This document shows positions 26,449 through 33,214 of a DNA stretch of 64,000 nucleotides, in pieces (position 1 is the first letter of the stretch; each line of letters begins with the position of its first letter). Location of the stretch: positions 1 to 64,000 of the forward strand of contig NZ_MIHA01000018.1 of assembly GCF_001722335.1 (NCBI RefSeq). The letters run 5' to 3'. A program made the position numbers and the translations under genes. The stretch comes from Mycolicibacterium flavescens (GTDB lineage: Bacteria > Actinomycetota > Actinomycetes > Mycobacteriales > Mycobacteriaceae). Under the pieces are notes generated by a model, which worked only from the letters and a program-made list of their open reading frames with translations, searched no databases and was not told the origin of the DNA.

Positions 26449-27357
26449 GTGGCAGGCGACTTCGAGGTGACTGACGACGAGTTGCGCGTCGTCGTCCGCT
26501 ACGTCACGACATTTGCGGCCGAGGTTCTGCCCGTCTTCGAGAACGCCGAGCCCGACGATCCCCGTCCGCGTGCGGCGATCGCCGCCGCGCAACAGTTCAT
26601 CGACGGCGCCCGACGGACCAAGCTGCAACGGGTCTGCTCCCTCGACGCCCACCGCGCCGCCAGAGAGGCGTCCACCGAGTCCTCTCGGCTGGCAGCGCAA
26701 GCCGCAGGCGACGCCGCCTCGGCCGCCTACCTGCACCCGATCGCCAAGGCGCACCAGGTCGGCCACATCCTTCGCGCCGCCGCCAATGTTGCTCGCATTG
26801 CAGAAATTCAGGCCGGGACGGGTGAAGCCGCTCTTGCCCGTGCGGCGCGACGGGCAACACCCGAACTGGTCGACGTCCTGCGCCGGTACCCGCCAGCGCA
26901 AGCCGGCCGAAGCCACGTGTCGCAACTCATGTCCGCCCTCGACATAAAGTTGCGCGCTGAAACTCCCACGCTCGACGGTGGTATCGCCACCGCGACCCGT
27001 CGTACTGTCGGGAACATGACTGAAGATTGGCGCATCGACCGGGTCGATGAGATTCGGTCGTTGATCAAGCAAGCCGAACCCGACGTGGTCGAAGAGAACA
27101 AGTGGCGCACCAAATCGAACCCCGACGGAGTCCCCGCGTTCTCGCTGGACGGCCTGATCTGCACGCTGGAAACCTACAAGGGCAAGGTCAAGGTGAACTT
27201 CGCCAAGGGCTCGTCGCTGAAGGACCCGCACCAGTTGTTCAACGCCAGCCTCGAGGCACCCGTCGGCCGATCCATCGACCTGCGCGAGAACGACGAGCTG
27301 GACCCGAAAGCCTTCAAGGAACTGATCAGCGAGGCGGTCAGGGTCAACCGCACGTGA
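26449..27357 (+). CDS. fused Imm5-like and DUF1801 protein, 302 aa
   Basis: Two families are joined in one frame. Residues 1 to about 165 resemble Imm5-like putative immunity proteins, a helical domain with HRAAREASTE and AYLHPIAKAHQVGHILRAA. Residues 190-302 are a complete DUF1801 domain (DWRIDRVDEIRSLIKQAEPD, GKVKVNFAKGSSLKDP). The linker of about 24 residues looks like former intergenic DNA. ATG 27016 at the DUF1801 start has its own TACTGT -10, 8 nt upstream, so a separate 113-residue DUF1801 protein may also be made. The DUF1801 part is a close paralogue (roughly 70% identical by eye) of the next gene. The function of both parts is unknown. Confidence 0.72.
   Translation: MAGDFEVTDDELRVVVRYVTTFAAEVLPVFENAEPDDPRPRAAIAAAQQFIDGARRTKLQRVCSLDAHRAAREASTESSRLAAQAAGDAASAAYLHPIAKAHQVGHILRAAANVARIAEIQAGTGEAALARAARRATPELVDVLRRYPPAQAGRSHVSQLMSALDIKLRAETPTLDGGIATATRRTVGNMTEDWRIDRVDEIRSLIKQAEPDVVEENKWRTKSNPDGVPAFSLDGLICTLETYKGKVKVNFAKGSSLKDPHQLFNASLEAPVGRSIDLRENDELDPKAFKELISEAVRVNRT
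27003..27008 (+). promoter_or_regulatory. possible internal -10 for the first DUF1801 copy
   Basis: TACTGT ends 8 nt before the internal ATG 27016. It resembles the -10 of the downstream DUF1801 paralogue and suggests the domain was once, or still is, expressed on its own. Confidence 0.35.
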
Positions 27358-27397
27358 GCGATCTGGCGGCCGTCCGCGAGCAGTTCTCAACGGGGCC

Positions 27398-27403
27398 TAG
27401 CAT
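27398..27403 (+). promoter_or_regulatory. -10 element for the second DUF1801 gene
   Basis: TAGCAT ends 7 nt before ATG 27410, the standard leaderless arrangement. No Shine-Dalgarno sequence is seen. Confidence 0.5.
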
Positions 27404-27409
27404 CGCCGT

Positions 27410-27754
27410 ATGACCCACGACTGGCGCGTCGACCGACTCGACCGGATCCGCGAACTGATCAAAGAAGCCGAACCCGACGTCGTCGAAGAGAACAAGTGGC
27501 GAAAGCCGTCGAATCCCGATGGCGTCCCGACCTTTTCGTTGGACGGGCTGATCTGCACGCTGGAGATGTACCAGGGCAAGGTCAAGCTGACATTTGCCAG
27601 GGGCGCGTCGATCGACGACCCCGACAAACTGTTCAACGCCAGCCTGCAGGCCGGGGTCCGGCGCGCCATCGACCTGCGCGAGGACGACGAACTGGACCCC
27701 GAAGCGTTCAAGGACCTGATCCGGGCGGCGGTCAAGGCGAACCGCGGAAAATGA
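27410..27754 (+). CDS. DUF1801 domain protein, 114 aa
   Basis: This is a small YdhG-like/DUF1801 protein of unknown biochemical role. It starts MTHDWRVDRLDRIRELIKEA and keeps the family's charged core KWRKPSNPDGVPTFSLDG and FNASLQAG. It is the tandem duplicate of the C-terminal half of the upstream gene: most positions are identical, including EPDVVEENKWR and DGLICTLE. Its ATG follows TAGCAT by 7 nt, so it probably has its own leaderless transcript. The stop overlaps the next gene (ATGA), which couples it to the GNAT protein. Confidence 0.82.
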   Translation: MTHDWRVDRLDRIRELIKEAEPDVVEENKWRKPSNPDGVPTFSLDGLICTLEMYQGKVKLTFARGASIDDPDKLFNASLQAGVRRAIDLREDDELDPEAFKDLIRAAVKANRGK

Positions 27755-28287
27755 AAATCGCACAGCAGTTGCCCCGCACCCAGGGCGACATCGTCGTACG
27801 GAGACTGAGCCACGGCGATGCGGCCGCTTTCGCGGCAGGCACCGAGGACCCCGCGGTGCGGCAGTACGGGCATCTGCCGCTGCCGGAGTACTCGGAGCAG
27901 ATCGTTCGCGACCAGATCGACGGTGTCATCGCCGACGGCCTGGCCGACGACTCGCTCGCCGTACTGGCGATCGCCGACGCGTCCTCCGACCGCTTCCTGG
28001 GCAGCATCGTGCTGTTCGACTTCATCGACGCGCGTGCCGAAGTCGGCTTTTGGCTGTGTCCGGAGGCCAGGGGCCGCGGCGCCGCGAGACAGGCGCTGAC
28101 GGCCGCCGCCGGGCTGGCCTCGGCGGCGGGGCTCACGCATCTGACCGCCCGCACGGTCCCCGAGAACGACGGCTCCCGACGCGCGTTGGAAAGCGCCGGC
28201 TTCACCTGGGTCGACGGGCCCCACCGGGTCGTCACTCCGTCCGGATCGGTGACCGACGTGCTCGACTTCGAGCTCCCCGTCGTCTGA
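27751..28287 (+). CDS. GNAT family N-acetyltransferase, 178 aa
   Basis: This RimJ/RimL-like acetyltransferase would transfer an acetyl group from acetyl-CoA to an unknown amine, perhaps a protein N-terminus. DIVVRRLSHGDAAAFAAG is the N-terminal strand-helix, AEVGFWLCPEARGRGAARQA near residues 92-111 carries the acetyl-CoA binding RGxGAA motif, and NDGSRRALESAGF near 137 is the conserved C-terminal segment. It is translated by coupling from the DUF1801 gene (4-bp overlap). Confidence 0.87.
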   Translation: MKIAQQLPRTQGDIVVRRLSHGDAAAFAAGTEDPAVRQYGHLPLPEYSEQIVRDQIDGVIADGLADDSLAVLAIADASSDRFLGSIVLFDFIDARAEVGFWLCPEARGRGAARQALTAAAGLASAAGLTHLTARTVPENDGSRRALESAGFTWVDGPHRVVTPSGSVTDVLDFELPVV

Positions 28288-28349
28288 AAAGCCACCCGAC
28301 AGACGGCCGGTGTACTACGGTCGGTAGTAGTCGATCGGGAGGGCGTTTC

Positions 28350-28907
28350 ATGCGGTGGCGCGGTGTCAGTCATGTGGAGTTCGCAGTCCTCGACTACGAC
28401 GAATCCCTCGGGTTCTACGACGCGCTGTTCGGCTGGCTCGGCTACAGCAGCTTCTCGTCGATGGACATGGAATACCAGTCGGTCTACTACATGACCCGCT
28501 ACCTCAACCCGCACAGCTACATCGGCATCCAGCCCGCCCGCACCGGAGACAAGCTGACGCACAGCGAGCAGGCCGTCGGCATCAACCACGTCGCGCTGTG
28601 GGCGCGCAACCGGAAAGAAGTCGACCGCTTCCACCGCGAATTCCTCATCCCCAACGGCGTTCCCGTCACCGACGAACCCACGGACTACCCGCAGTACTGG
28701 CCCGGCTACTACGCGGTCTTCTTCGACGACCCGATCAACGGCATCCACTGGGAGCTGGCGTGGGTGCCGAAAGTGCCGTCCCCGCGCCAGGTGTGGGCGT
28801 TCTACCGCGCGATCCGCGGGTTCGCCAGAAGCCGGCCGGACCTGGCGCGCACGGTGCCCGGCGTGACCTGGCAGGCGCGCCGCACCCTGCCCTCGGCCGG
28901 ACGGTGA
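28350..28907 (+). CDS. VOC family (glyoxalase/dioxygenase fold) protein, 185 aa
   Basis: This single-chain VOC-fold protein has a metal-ligand type histidine in GVSHVEFAVLDYDESLGFYD and a second half starting GINHVALWARNRKEVDRFHR. The last ligand would be Glu in NGIHWELAWV (residue about 135). An extra C-terminal stretch of about 45 residues (PSPRQVWAFYRAIRGFARSR) is not part of the core fold. A GGGAGG ribosome binding site stands 7 nt before ATG 28350. Substrate unknown; similar proteins act on small diffusible thiols, diols or antibiotics. Confidence 0.83.
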   Translation: MRWRGVSHVEFAVLDYDESLGFYDALFGWLGYSSFSSMDMEYQSVYYMTRYLNPHSYIGIQPARTGDKLTHSEQAVGINHVALWARNRKEVDRFHREFLIPNGVPVTDEPTDYPQYWPGYYAVFFDDPINGIHWELAWVPKVPSPRQVWAFYRAIRGFARSRPDLARTVPGVTWQARRTLPSAGR

Positions 28908-28932
28908 GAGAACTTCGGTTCAATGGTGTGTC

Positions 28933-29418
28933 ATGGCACGCACGGACGTCGCATCGCGGATCATCAAGGCCCCGCTGAGCCGTGTCTTCGACGCGCTCGT
29001 CGACGAGGGCGCGCTGCTCGAGTGGTTGCCGCCGTCGGGGATGACGGGGCGTTTCGAGCACTTCGACGCCCGCCCCGGCGGCTCCTACCGGATGATCCTC
29101 ACCTACGCGCAGCCGCCGGAGGGCGGCGGTAAGAGCAGCGCCGACTCCGACGTCGTCGAGGGGCGGTTCGTCGAGATCGAGCCCGACGACCGCGTCGTGC
29201 AGGCCGTCGACTTCACCTCCGACGACCCGGGCCTGCACGGGACGATGACGATGACGTGGGCGGTGACCAGGGTCGACGGCGGCACCCGGGTCGAACTGCG
29301 AGCCGACGACGTGCCCGCGGGTGTCACGGCCGCCGACCACGCCGACGGGATGAACTCCTCGCTGGAGAACCTGGCGGCCTACCTGGCGCGCCGGCAGACC
29401 GTCTTCCGCGCCGACTGA
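28933..29418 (+). CDS. SRPBCC (AHSA1-like) family protein, 161 aa
   Basis: This is a START-like cavity protein of the AHSA1/activator-type group. It has the typical opening ASRIIKAPLSRVFDALVD, LLEWLPPSGM for the first helix-loop, the strand RFEHFDARPGGSYRMILTY, and a C-terminal helix DGMNSSLENLAAYLARR. It begins 25 bp after the VOC gene stop and may share its transcript. Ligand and role are unknown. No catalytic motif can be assigned. Confidence 0.85.
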   Translation: MARTDVASRIIKAPLSRVFDALVDEGALLEWLPPSGMTGRFEHFDARPGGSYRMILTYAQPPEGGGKSSADSDVVEGRFVEIEPDDRVVQAVDFTSDDPGLHGTMTMTWAVTRVDGGTRVELRADDVPAGVTAADHADGMNSSLENLAAYLARRQTVFRAD

Positions 29419-29467
29419 CGGCCGGGTCGCTCGACGAAATCCCGTCGGGGCAGGCAGAATCGCGCAA

Positions 29468-30562
29468 GTGACGCAGCCGCCGCACCGCCCCGGCCCGCCC
29501 GACTGGCGTGGTAGGGGCGCGCCGCCGCCTCATCCGGGTCAGCGGCGGCCCCCGCCGGGACCGTCACGGCCTGAGCCTCCGCGGCAACCGCCACCGCAGC
29601 ACCGGCCCCCGCCGAACCAACCTCCGCCCCGCCGGCCCGAGCCGCCCACCGAACAACTCCGCCGGGCGCCCGAACAGCCGCCGACCGAGCCCGCGCCCAG
29701 TGCCGGACCCACCCGCAGCTTCCCGCGGCCGCAGTCGCCGGCCGATGTGCGACCGACCCAGCAGATTCAGCGCCAGGCCCCGCCGCCGCCCCCGCCGCCG
29801 ACGTTCGGGCCCACCCCGGGCAGCAACCCAAGCCCGCGCAAACGCCGCGTCAACACGACGTTCGTCGCGCTGCTGGTACTCATCGTGCTGGCCTTGCTCG
29901 CGGGCGGGCTGGCCGCCGGCGAACTGTATGCCCGCCACCGCGCCGACGGCATCCTGACCGAGGTCGCCGAATGCGTGACCGAGGACGGAGTGACGATCTC
30001 GTTCGGCGTCAACCCGCCGTTCCTGTGGCAGCACATCACCGGCCACTACACCAACATCACGGTCACCACCGACGGGAACCGGGTGCAGAGCGCCGACGGC
30101 ATGACCGCCGAGGTGACGCTCGCCGACGTGCGACTGCAGGACACCGGCGACTCCAAGGGCATGATCGGATCGCTCGACGCCACGCTGAGCTGGAAGTCCG
30201 CCGGCATCAAGGACACCGTCGCCGAGAACCTGCCCGGCGTCGGCAACCTGATCACCGGAGTGCGCACCGACCCGGGCGCCGACACCGTGATCCTGGAGGC
30301 CGGCGACAACAGCGTCACCGCCCGGCCCGTCGTCGAGAACGGCGACCTCAACCTGCAGGTGCTCGACGTCGTCGGCCCGCTGCCCAAGGACGTCGTGCAG
30401 ACCGCGCTCAACGACCTGACCAAGAAACTCAACGACAATTACCCGCTGGGCATCCAGGCCGACAGCGTGGAGGTGACCGAGTCCGGCGTCGTCGGCACGT
30501 TCTCCAGCCGTGACGCTTCGATCCCCAAGGAAGACGCCAACCCCTGCTTCGCGCGGCTGTAG
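29468..30562 (+). CDS. DUF2993 (LmeA-like) membrane-anchored protein, 364 aa
   Basis: The first 120 residues are a disordered, Pro/Arg/Gln-rich cytosolic region, followed by one transmembrane helix (TTFVALLVLIVLALLAGGLA, about 135-154) and an extracytoplasmic DUF2993 domain. LmeA of M. smegmatis, in the same family, binds phospholipid and is needed for lipomannan elongation, so a role in cell-envelope lipid handling is possible. The domain shows long beta-rich repeats such as VTLADVRLQDTGDSKGMIGS. Start GTG 29468; no strong ribosome binding site is seen. It ends 5 bp before a convergent gene. Confidence 0.82.
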   Translation: MTQPPHRPGPPDWRGRGAPPPHPGQRRPPPGPSRPEPPRQPPPQHRPPPNQPPPRRPEPPTEQLRRAPEQPPTEPAPSAGPTRSFPRPQSPADVRPTQQIQRQAPPPPPPPTFGPTPGSNPSPRKRRVNTTFVALLVLIVLALLAGGLAAGELYARHRADGILTEVAECVTEDGVTISFGVNPPFLWQHITGHYTNITVTTDGNRVQSADGMTAEVTLADVRLQDTGDSKGMIGSLDATLSWKSAGIKDTVAENLPGVGNLITGVRTDPGADTVILEAGDNSVTARPVVENGDLNLQVLDVVGPLPKDVVQTALNDLTKKLNDNYPLGIQADSVEVTESGVVGTFSSRDASIPKEDANPCFARL

Positions 30563-30567
30563 CAGCC

Positions 30568-31257
30568 TCAGAGTTCGACGGCGATCTCCGCGCCCAGCCG
30601 ATACCCGGGCGCCAGCGGCAGGGTGTCGCCGCTCCAGAACTTGCCGGGATCGAACCAGTTGTAGTGCTTCTCGGTCGACAGGAGGCCCATCTGCTCGTAG
30701 GTGATGGCGACGGTCTCCGCGCAGTAGGCCGTCTCCAGGCCGACCTGCAGCTTCTCCTGCTTGCGGCGTTCGGTGGCGTCCCGAACCTTCTTGTGTACGA
30801 ACGGGATTCCGCGCGTCAGATCGGTCACGGCCAGCCGTCCGCGAAACCAGCGGCCGGTCAGGCGCGCGGTGCTGGGAAACGGTGTGCCGTCCATGCGGGC
30901 GACGACCTTCAGCGCGCGGTCCTCCTGCTCCCGGTTGGCGTACGGCGTCAGCTGCCGCAGCCAGCACCGCTGGTGATAGTTGGTGACCCAGCGTTCGACG
31001 ACCTGGCGCGCGTCGTTGAGCTGCACACCGCGATGGTTGTCACCGGTCCACATGTCGACGAGCTTGTCGCCGAGCTCGGCGTGCCAGATCAGCGGCGGCA
31101 GATCCTCGATCGCGATCGTCATCCCGACGTGGTTGACCGGGCTGTTCGTCATCGACTGGATGGCCCGGTCGGGCCCGGACCGGCCGCGGAACAGCCAGAG
31201 GTCGCCGGTGCGCGTCGCGTCGAGCGCCTCGCTCAACGACACGGTGCTTGGACTCAC
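30568..31257 (-). CDS. YiiX/C92-type permuted papain-like amidase, 229 aa
   Basis: It looks like a circularly permuted NlpC/P60-like hydrolase (peptidase family C92), in which the histidine precedes the cysteine. His43 in NSPVNHVGMTIAI and Cys179 in ETAYCAETVAITYEQMG fit the two catalytic residues, and GDLWLFRGRS opens the fold near residue 18. No signal peptide is visible, so it is likely cytosolic. Members of this group act on amide or thioester bonds of lipids or peptides. GTG 31257 stands 7 nt after TAAGCT and is probably leaderless. Confidence 0.72.
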   Translation of the reverse strand: MSPSTVSLSEALDATRTGDLWLFRGRSGPDRAIQSMTNSPVNHVGMTIAIEDLPPLIWHAELGDKLVDMWTGDNHRGVQLNDARQVVERWVTNYHQRCWLRQLTPYANREQEDRALKVVARMDGTPFPSTARLTGRWFRGRLAVTDLTRGIPFVHKKVRDATERRKQEKLQVGLETAYCAETVAITYEQMGLLSTEKHYNWFDPGKFWSGDTLPLAPGYRLGAEIAVEL

Positions 31258-31263
31258 TGTGGC

Positions 31264-31269
31264 AGCTTA
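31264..31269 (-). promoter_or_regulatory. -10 element for the C92-type gene
   Basis: TAAGCT on the minus strand ends 7 nt before GTG 31257, the usual leaderless spacing. The divergent 52-residue protein gene starts 28 bp away. Confidence 0.45.
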
Positions 31270-31284
31270 GGCAGACTGACGGCC

Positions 31285-31443
31285 ATGCGCGGGATTTGGA
31301 AGTGGGTCGGACTGGCCGGGGTCGCCGGTGTGGTGGCGGGCGGGGTGCTGGTCGCGCGCGACCAACGTCGCCGCAACGCCTACTCCCCCGAGGACATCCG
31401 GGCGCGGCTGCATCAGCGGGTCGCGGAGGCCGACCGCGGTTGA
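31285..31443 (+). CDS. small single-helix membrane protein, 52 aa
   Basis: ATG 31285 opens a short protein with [20 protein letters not shown], a membrane helix, followed by a basic stretch (RDQRRRN) and a C-terminal amphipathic helix ([15 protein letters not shown]). Similar small proteins occur next to adenylate cyclase-like genes in mycobacteria. It overlaps the convergent cyclase gene by 31 bp. The role is unknown. Confidence 0.65.
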   Translation: MRGIWKWVGLAGVAGVVAGGVLVARDQRRRNAYSPEDIRARLHQRVAEADRG

Positions 31444-32225
31444 CCCGTGACGGCGTAGAGCCGGTGCGACCCGCCGAAGCCTTTCAACTCGACCTCGCGG
31501 CCGTCGTCGAAGCCGAGGTCGTCGATGCCGTCGACCGCGTCGCGCACGACCGAGCTGACCAGCACCTCACCGCCGTCGGCCACGCCGGCTACCCGCGCCG
31601 CCATCGCCACGTTGCGGCCGAACAGATCGTCGCCGCGACGCACGGACTTGCCCATGTGGATGCCGATGCGGACCCGGATTCCGTTGGGCTGCCGACGAAG
31701 TGAGCGTTGGATGTCGACGCTGGCCCGCACCGCCTGCTCCGGCTGCGCGAACGCCAGCATGAACCCGTCGCCCTGGCTCTTCACCACGTAACCCGAGTGT
31801 TTCTGGACCTGCCGGCGGACCATCTTGTCGTGGCGGCCGATCAGCCGTACGAAGGCGCGGTCGCCGATGCGTTCGTTGAGCGCGGTGGACTCCTCGATGT
31901 CGGAGAACGCGATCACGATCTTGCCGCCGGGCGCCAGCCGGGCGAGGTCGGGCCGCTCCACCTCCGCCCAGTCCGCGAGATCTTCGATCGAGGACCGCAC
32001 CGCCGCGCCCAACCCGTCCTTGCGCAGGATGTTCGCGGTCTGCCACACCTGCTTGACCGCTTCGCGGCCTCCGGTGAACAGCATGTTCTTGGTGTCGAGG
32101 CGACGACGGGCTTCCTCGAGTTCGGTGCGCTGGCGGGTATGGCGCACCCAGAGCACCGCCAGCGCGACGGCCTCGGCCGCCGCCACCACACTGAGCAGGT
32201 AAGCCGCGATCTGCACACCGGTCAC
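31413..32225 (-). CDS. class III adenylate cyclase with N-terminal membrane helix, 270 aa
   Basis: It should make cyclic AMP from ATP at the cytosolic side of the membrane. One transmembrane helix (residues 5-27) leads through a coiled linker (about 33-90) to a class III catalytic domain. The two metal-binding aspartates are Asp109 ([10 protein letters not shown]) and Asp153 (SQGDGFML). Lys149 and Asp200 are the likely adenine-selecting pair, and Asn205/Arg211 ([12 protein letters not shown]) stabilise the transition state, so all catalytic residues are kept. I recall the M. tuberculosis equivalent in this place (Rv1120c) as a degenerate fragment. Start GTG 32225. Confidence 0.88.
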   Translation of the reverse strand: MTGVQIAAYLLSVVAAAEAVALAVLWVRHTRQRTELEEARRRLDTKNMLFTGGREAVKQVWQTANILRKDGLGAAVRSSIEDLADWAEVERPDLARLAPGGKIVIAFSDIEESTALNERIGDRAFVRLIGRHDKMVRRQVQKHSGYVVKSQGDGFMLAFAQPEQAVRASVDIQRSLRRQPNGIRVRIGIHMGKSVRRGDDLFGRNVAMAARVAGVADGGEVLVSSVVRDAVDGIDDLGFDDGREVELKGFGGSHRLYAVTGQPRSASATR

Positions 32226-32239
32226 CGCTCAAGTATTGG

Positions 32240-33208
32240 ATGCTGGGACCCGTGACGTCCGCGGAGCCCCCGTATTACGAGAGTCGCTACATCCGCGCCA
32301 ACCACCCCGAGTCACCGCGCGCGCTGTGGCTGCGCCAGACGCTGCTGCGTCCCACGGCCGGGGAGGCGACGGCCGATGTGTGGGTGATGCTGTTCGATCC
32401 CGACGGCGACGGCAACCGAGCGCTCAAGCAGCCCTACCCGATCGACATGGCCGAATTCGGGGACGACGACTGGACTGCCCGCATCGCGGCCACCACGCTC
32501 GACGACCGCAGCGCCGAAGGCGTCGTCACCGGCGGCGGTCGCACGGCGCGCTGGAACTTGTCGATCGACCCCGGTGACGCCGAACCGGTCAGGCTGCTCA
32601 CCGAACGAGCCTACGCCGCACGGTTCCCGACGGCCAAGACGACGGTGCGCCACCCGCTCGCGACGTTCGACGGGCTGCTCGAGATCGACGGCGCCCCGAT
32701 ACCGGTCGACGGGTGGACCGGCAGCATCAACCACAACTGGGGCACCCGGCACACGCCGGCGTACGCGTACGGTCAGATCTGCGGTTTCGACGACGCGCCC
32801 GACTCGACGCTGGAGATCGTGACCGCCCGCGCGGCGGTCGGGCCGGTGCTGCTGCCGGGCGTGACGCTGTTCGTGTTCCGGCACGGCGGAACGGAATTCG
32901 CGGTGCGCTCGATCCGCGCCAGCCTGTCCAGTCACGGCCGCTACCGGCCGTTCTCCTGGACCTTCGGCGGCCGGGTCGGGGAGAAGATGATCGAAGGTGA
33001 GATCGTCGCCGAACCGTCCGACGTGATCGGGCTGACCTACACCGACACCGACGGCACCACCAAGTACTGCTACAACTCCGCGCTCGCCACCTGCCGGGTT
33101 CAGGTGGCCGGCAAGGCTTTCGAACGCGCGGAGCTCACGGCACGGCGGCGGGTGATGTTCGAGATCCTCACCGACACCCCGCACGACACGGTGCCGCTGC
33201 TGGCCTGA
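32240..33208 (+). CDS. CrtC/AttH-like lipocalin-type protein, 322 aa
   Basis: The protein resembles the hydroxyneurosporene synthase (CrtC)/AttH-like superfamily of two fused lipocalin-like barrels, which handle carotenoid or other hydrophobic substrates. The signature is near residues 160-180: TGSINHNWGTRHTPAYAYGQ. No signal peptide or membrane segment is visible, so it is likely cytosolic. Start may be ATG 32240 or GTG 32252 (VTSAEPPYYES); neither has a clear ribosome binding site. The gene is divergent from the adenylate cyclase by 14 bp and ends 6 bp before the convergent kinase/aminotransferase gene. A weaker relative lies at 53430. Confidence 0.7.
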   Translation: MLGPVTSAEPPYYESRYIRANHPESPRALWLRQTLLRPTAGEATADVWVMLFDPDGDGNRALKQPYPIDMAEFGDDDWTARIAATTLDDRSAEGVVTGGGRTARWNLSIDPGDAEPVRLLTERAYAARFPTAKTTVRHPLATFDGLLEIDGAPIPVDGWTGSINHNWGTRHTPAYAYGQICGFDDAPDSTLEIVTARAAVGPVLLPGVTLFVFRHGGTEFAVRSIRASLSSHGRYRPFSWTFGGRVGEKMIEGEIVAEPSDVIGLTYTDTDGTTKYCYNSALATCRVQVAGKAFERAELTARRRVMFEILTDTPHDTVPLLA

Positions 33209-33214
33209 GCGGCC

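Noticed and set aside
29564..30967. 467-codon frame on the minus strand over the DUF2993 gene
   Set aside because: It is antisense to a coherent membrane-anchored protein and joins unrelated frames at both ends.
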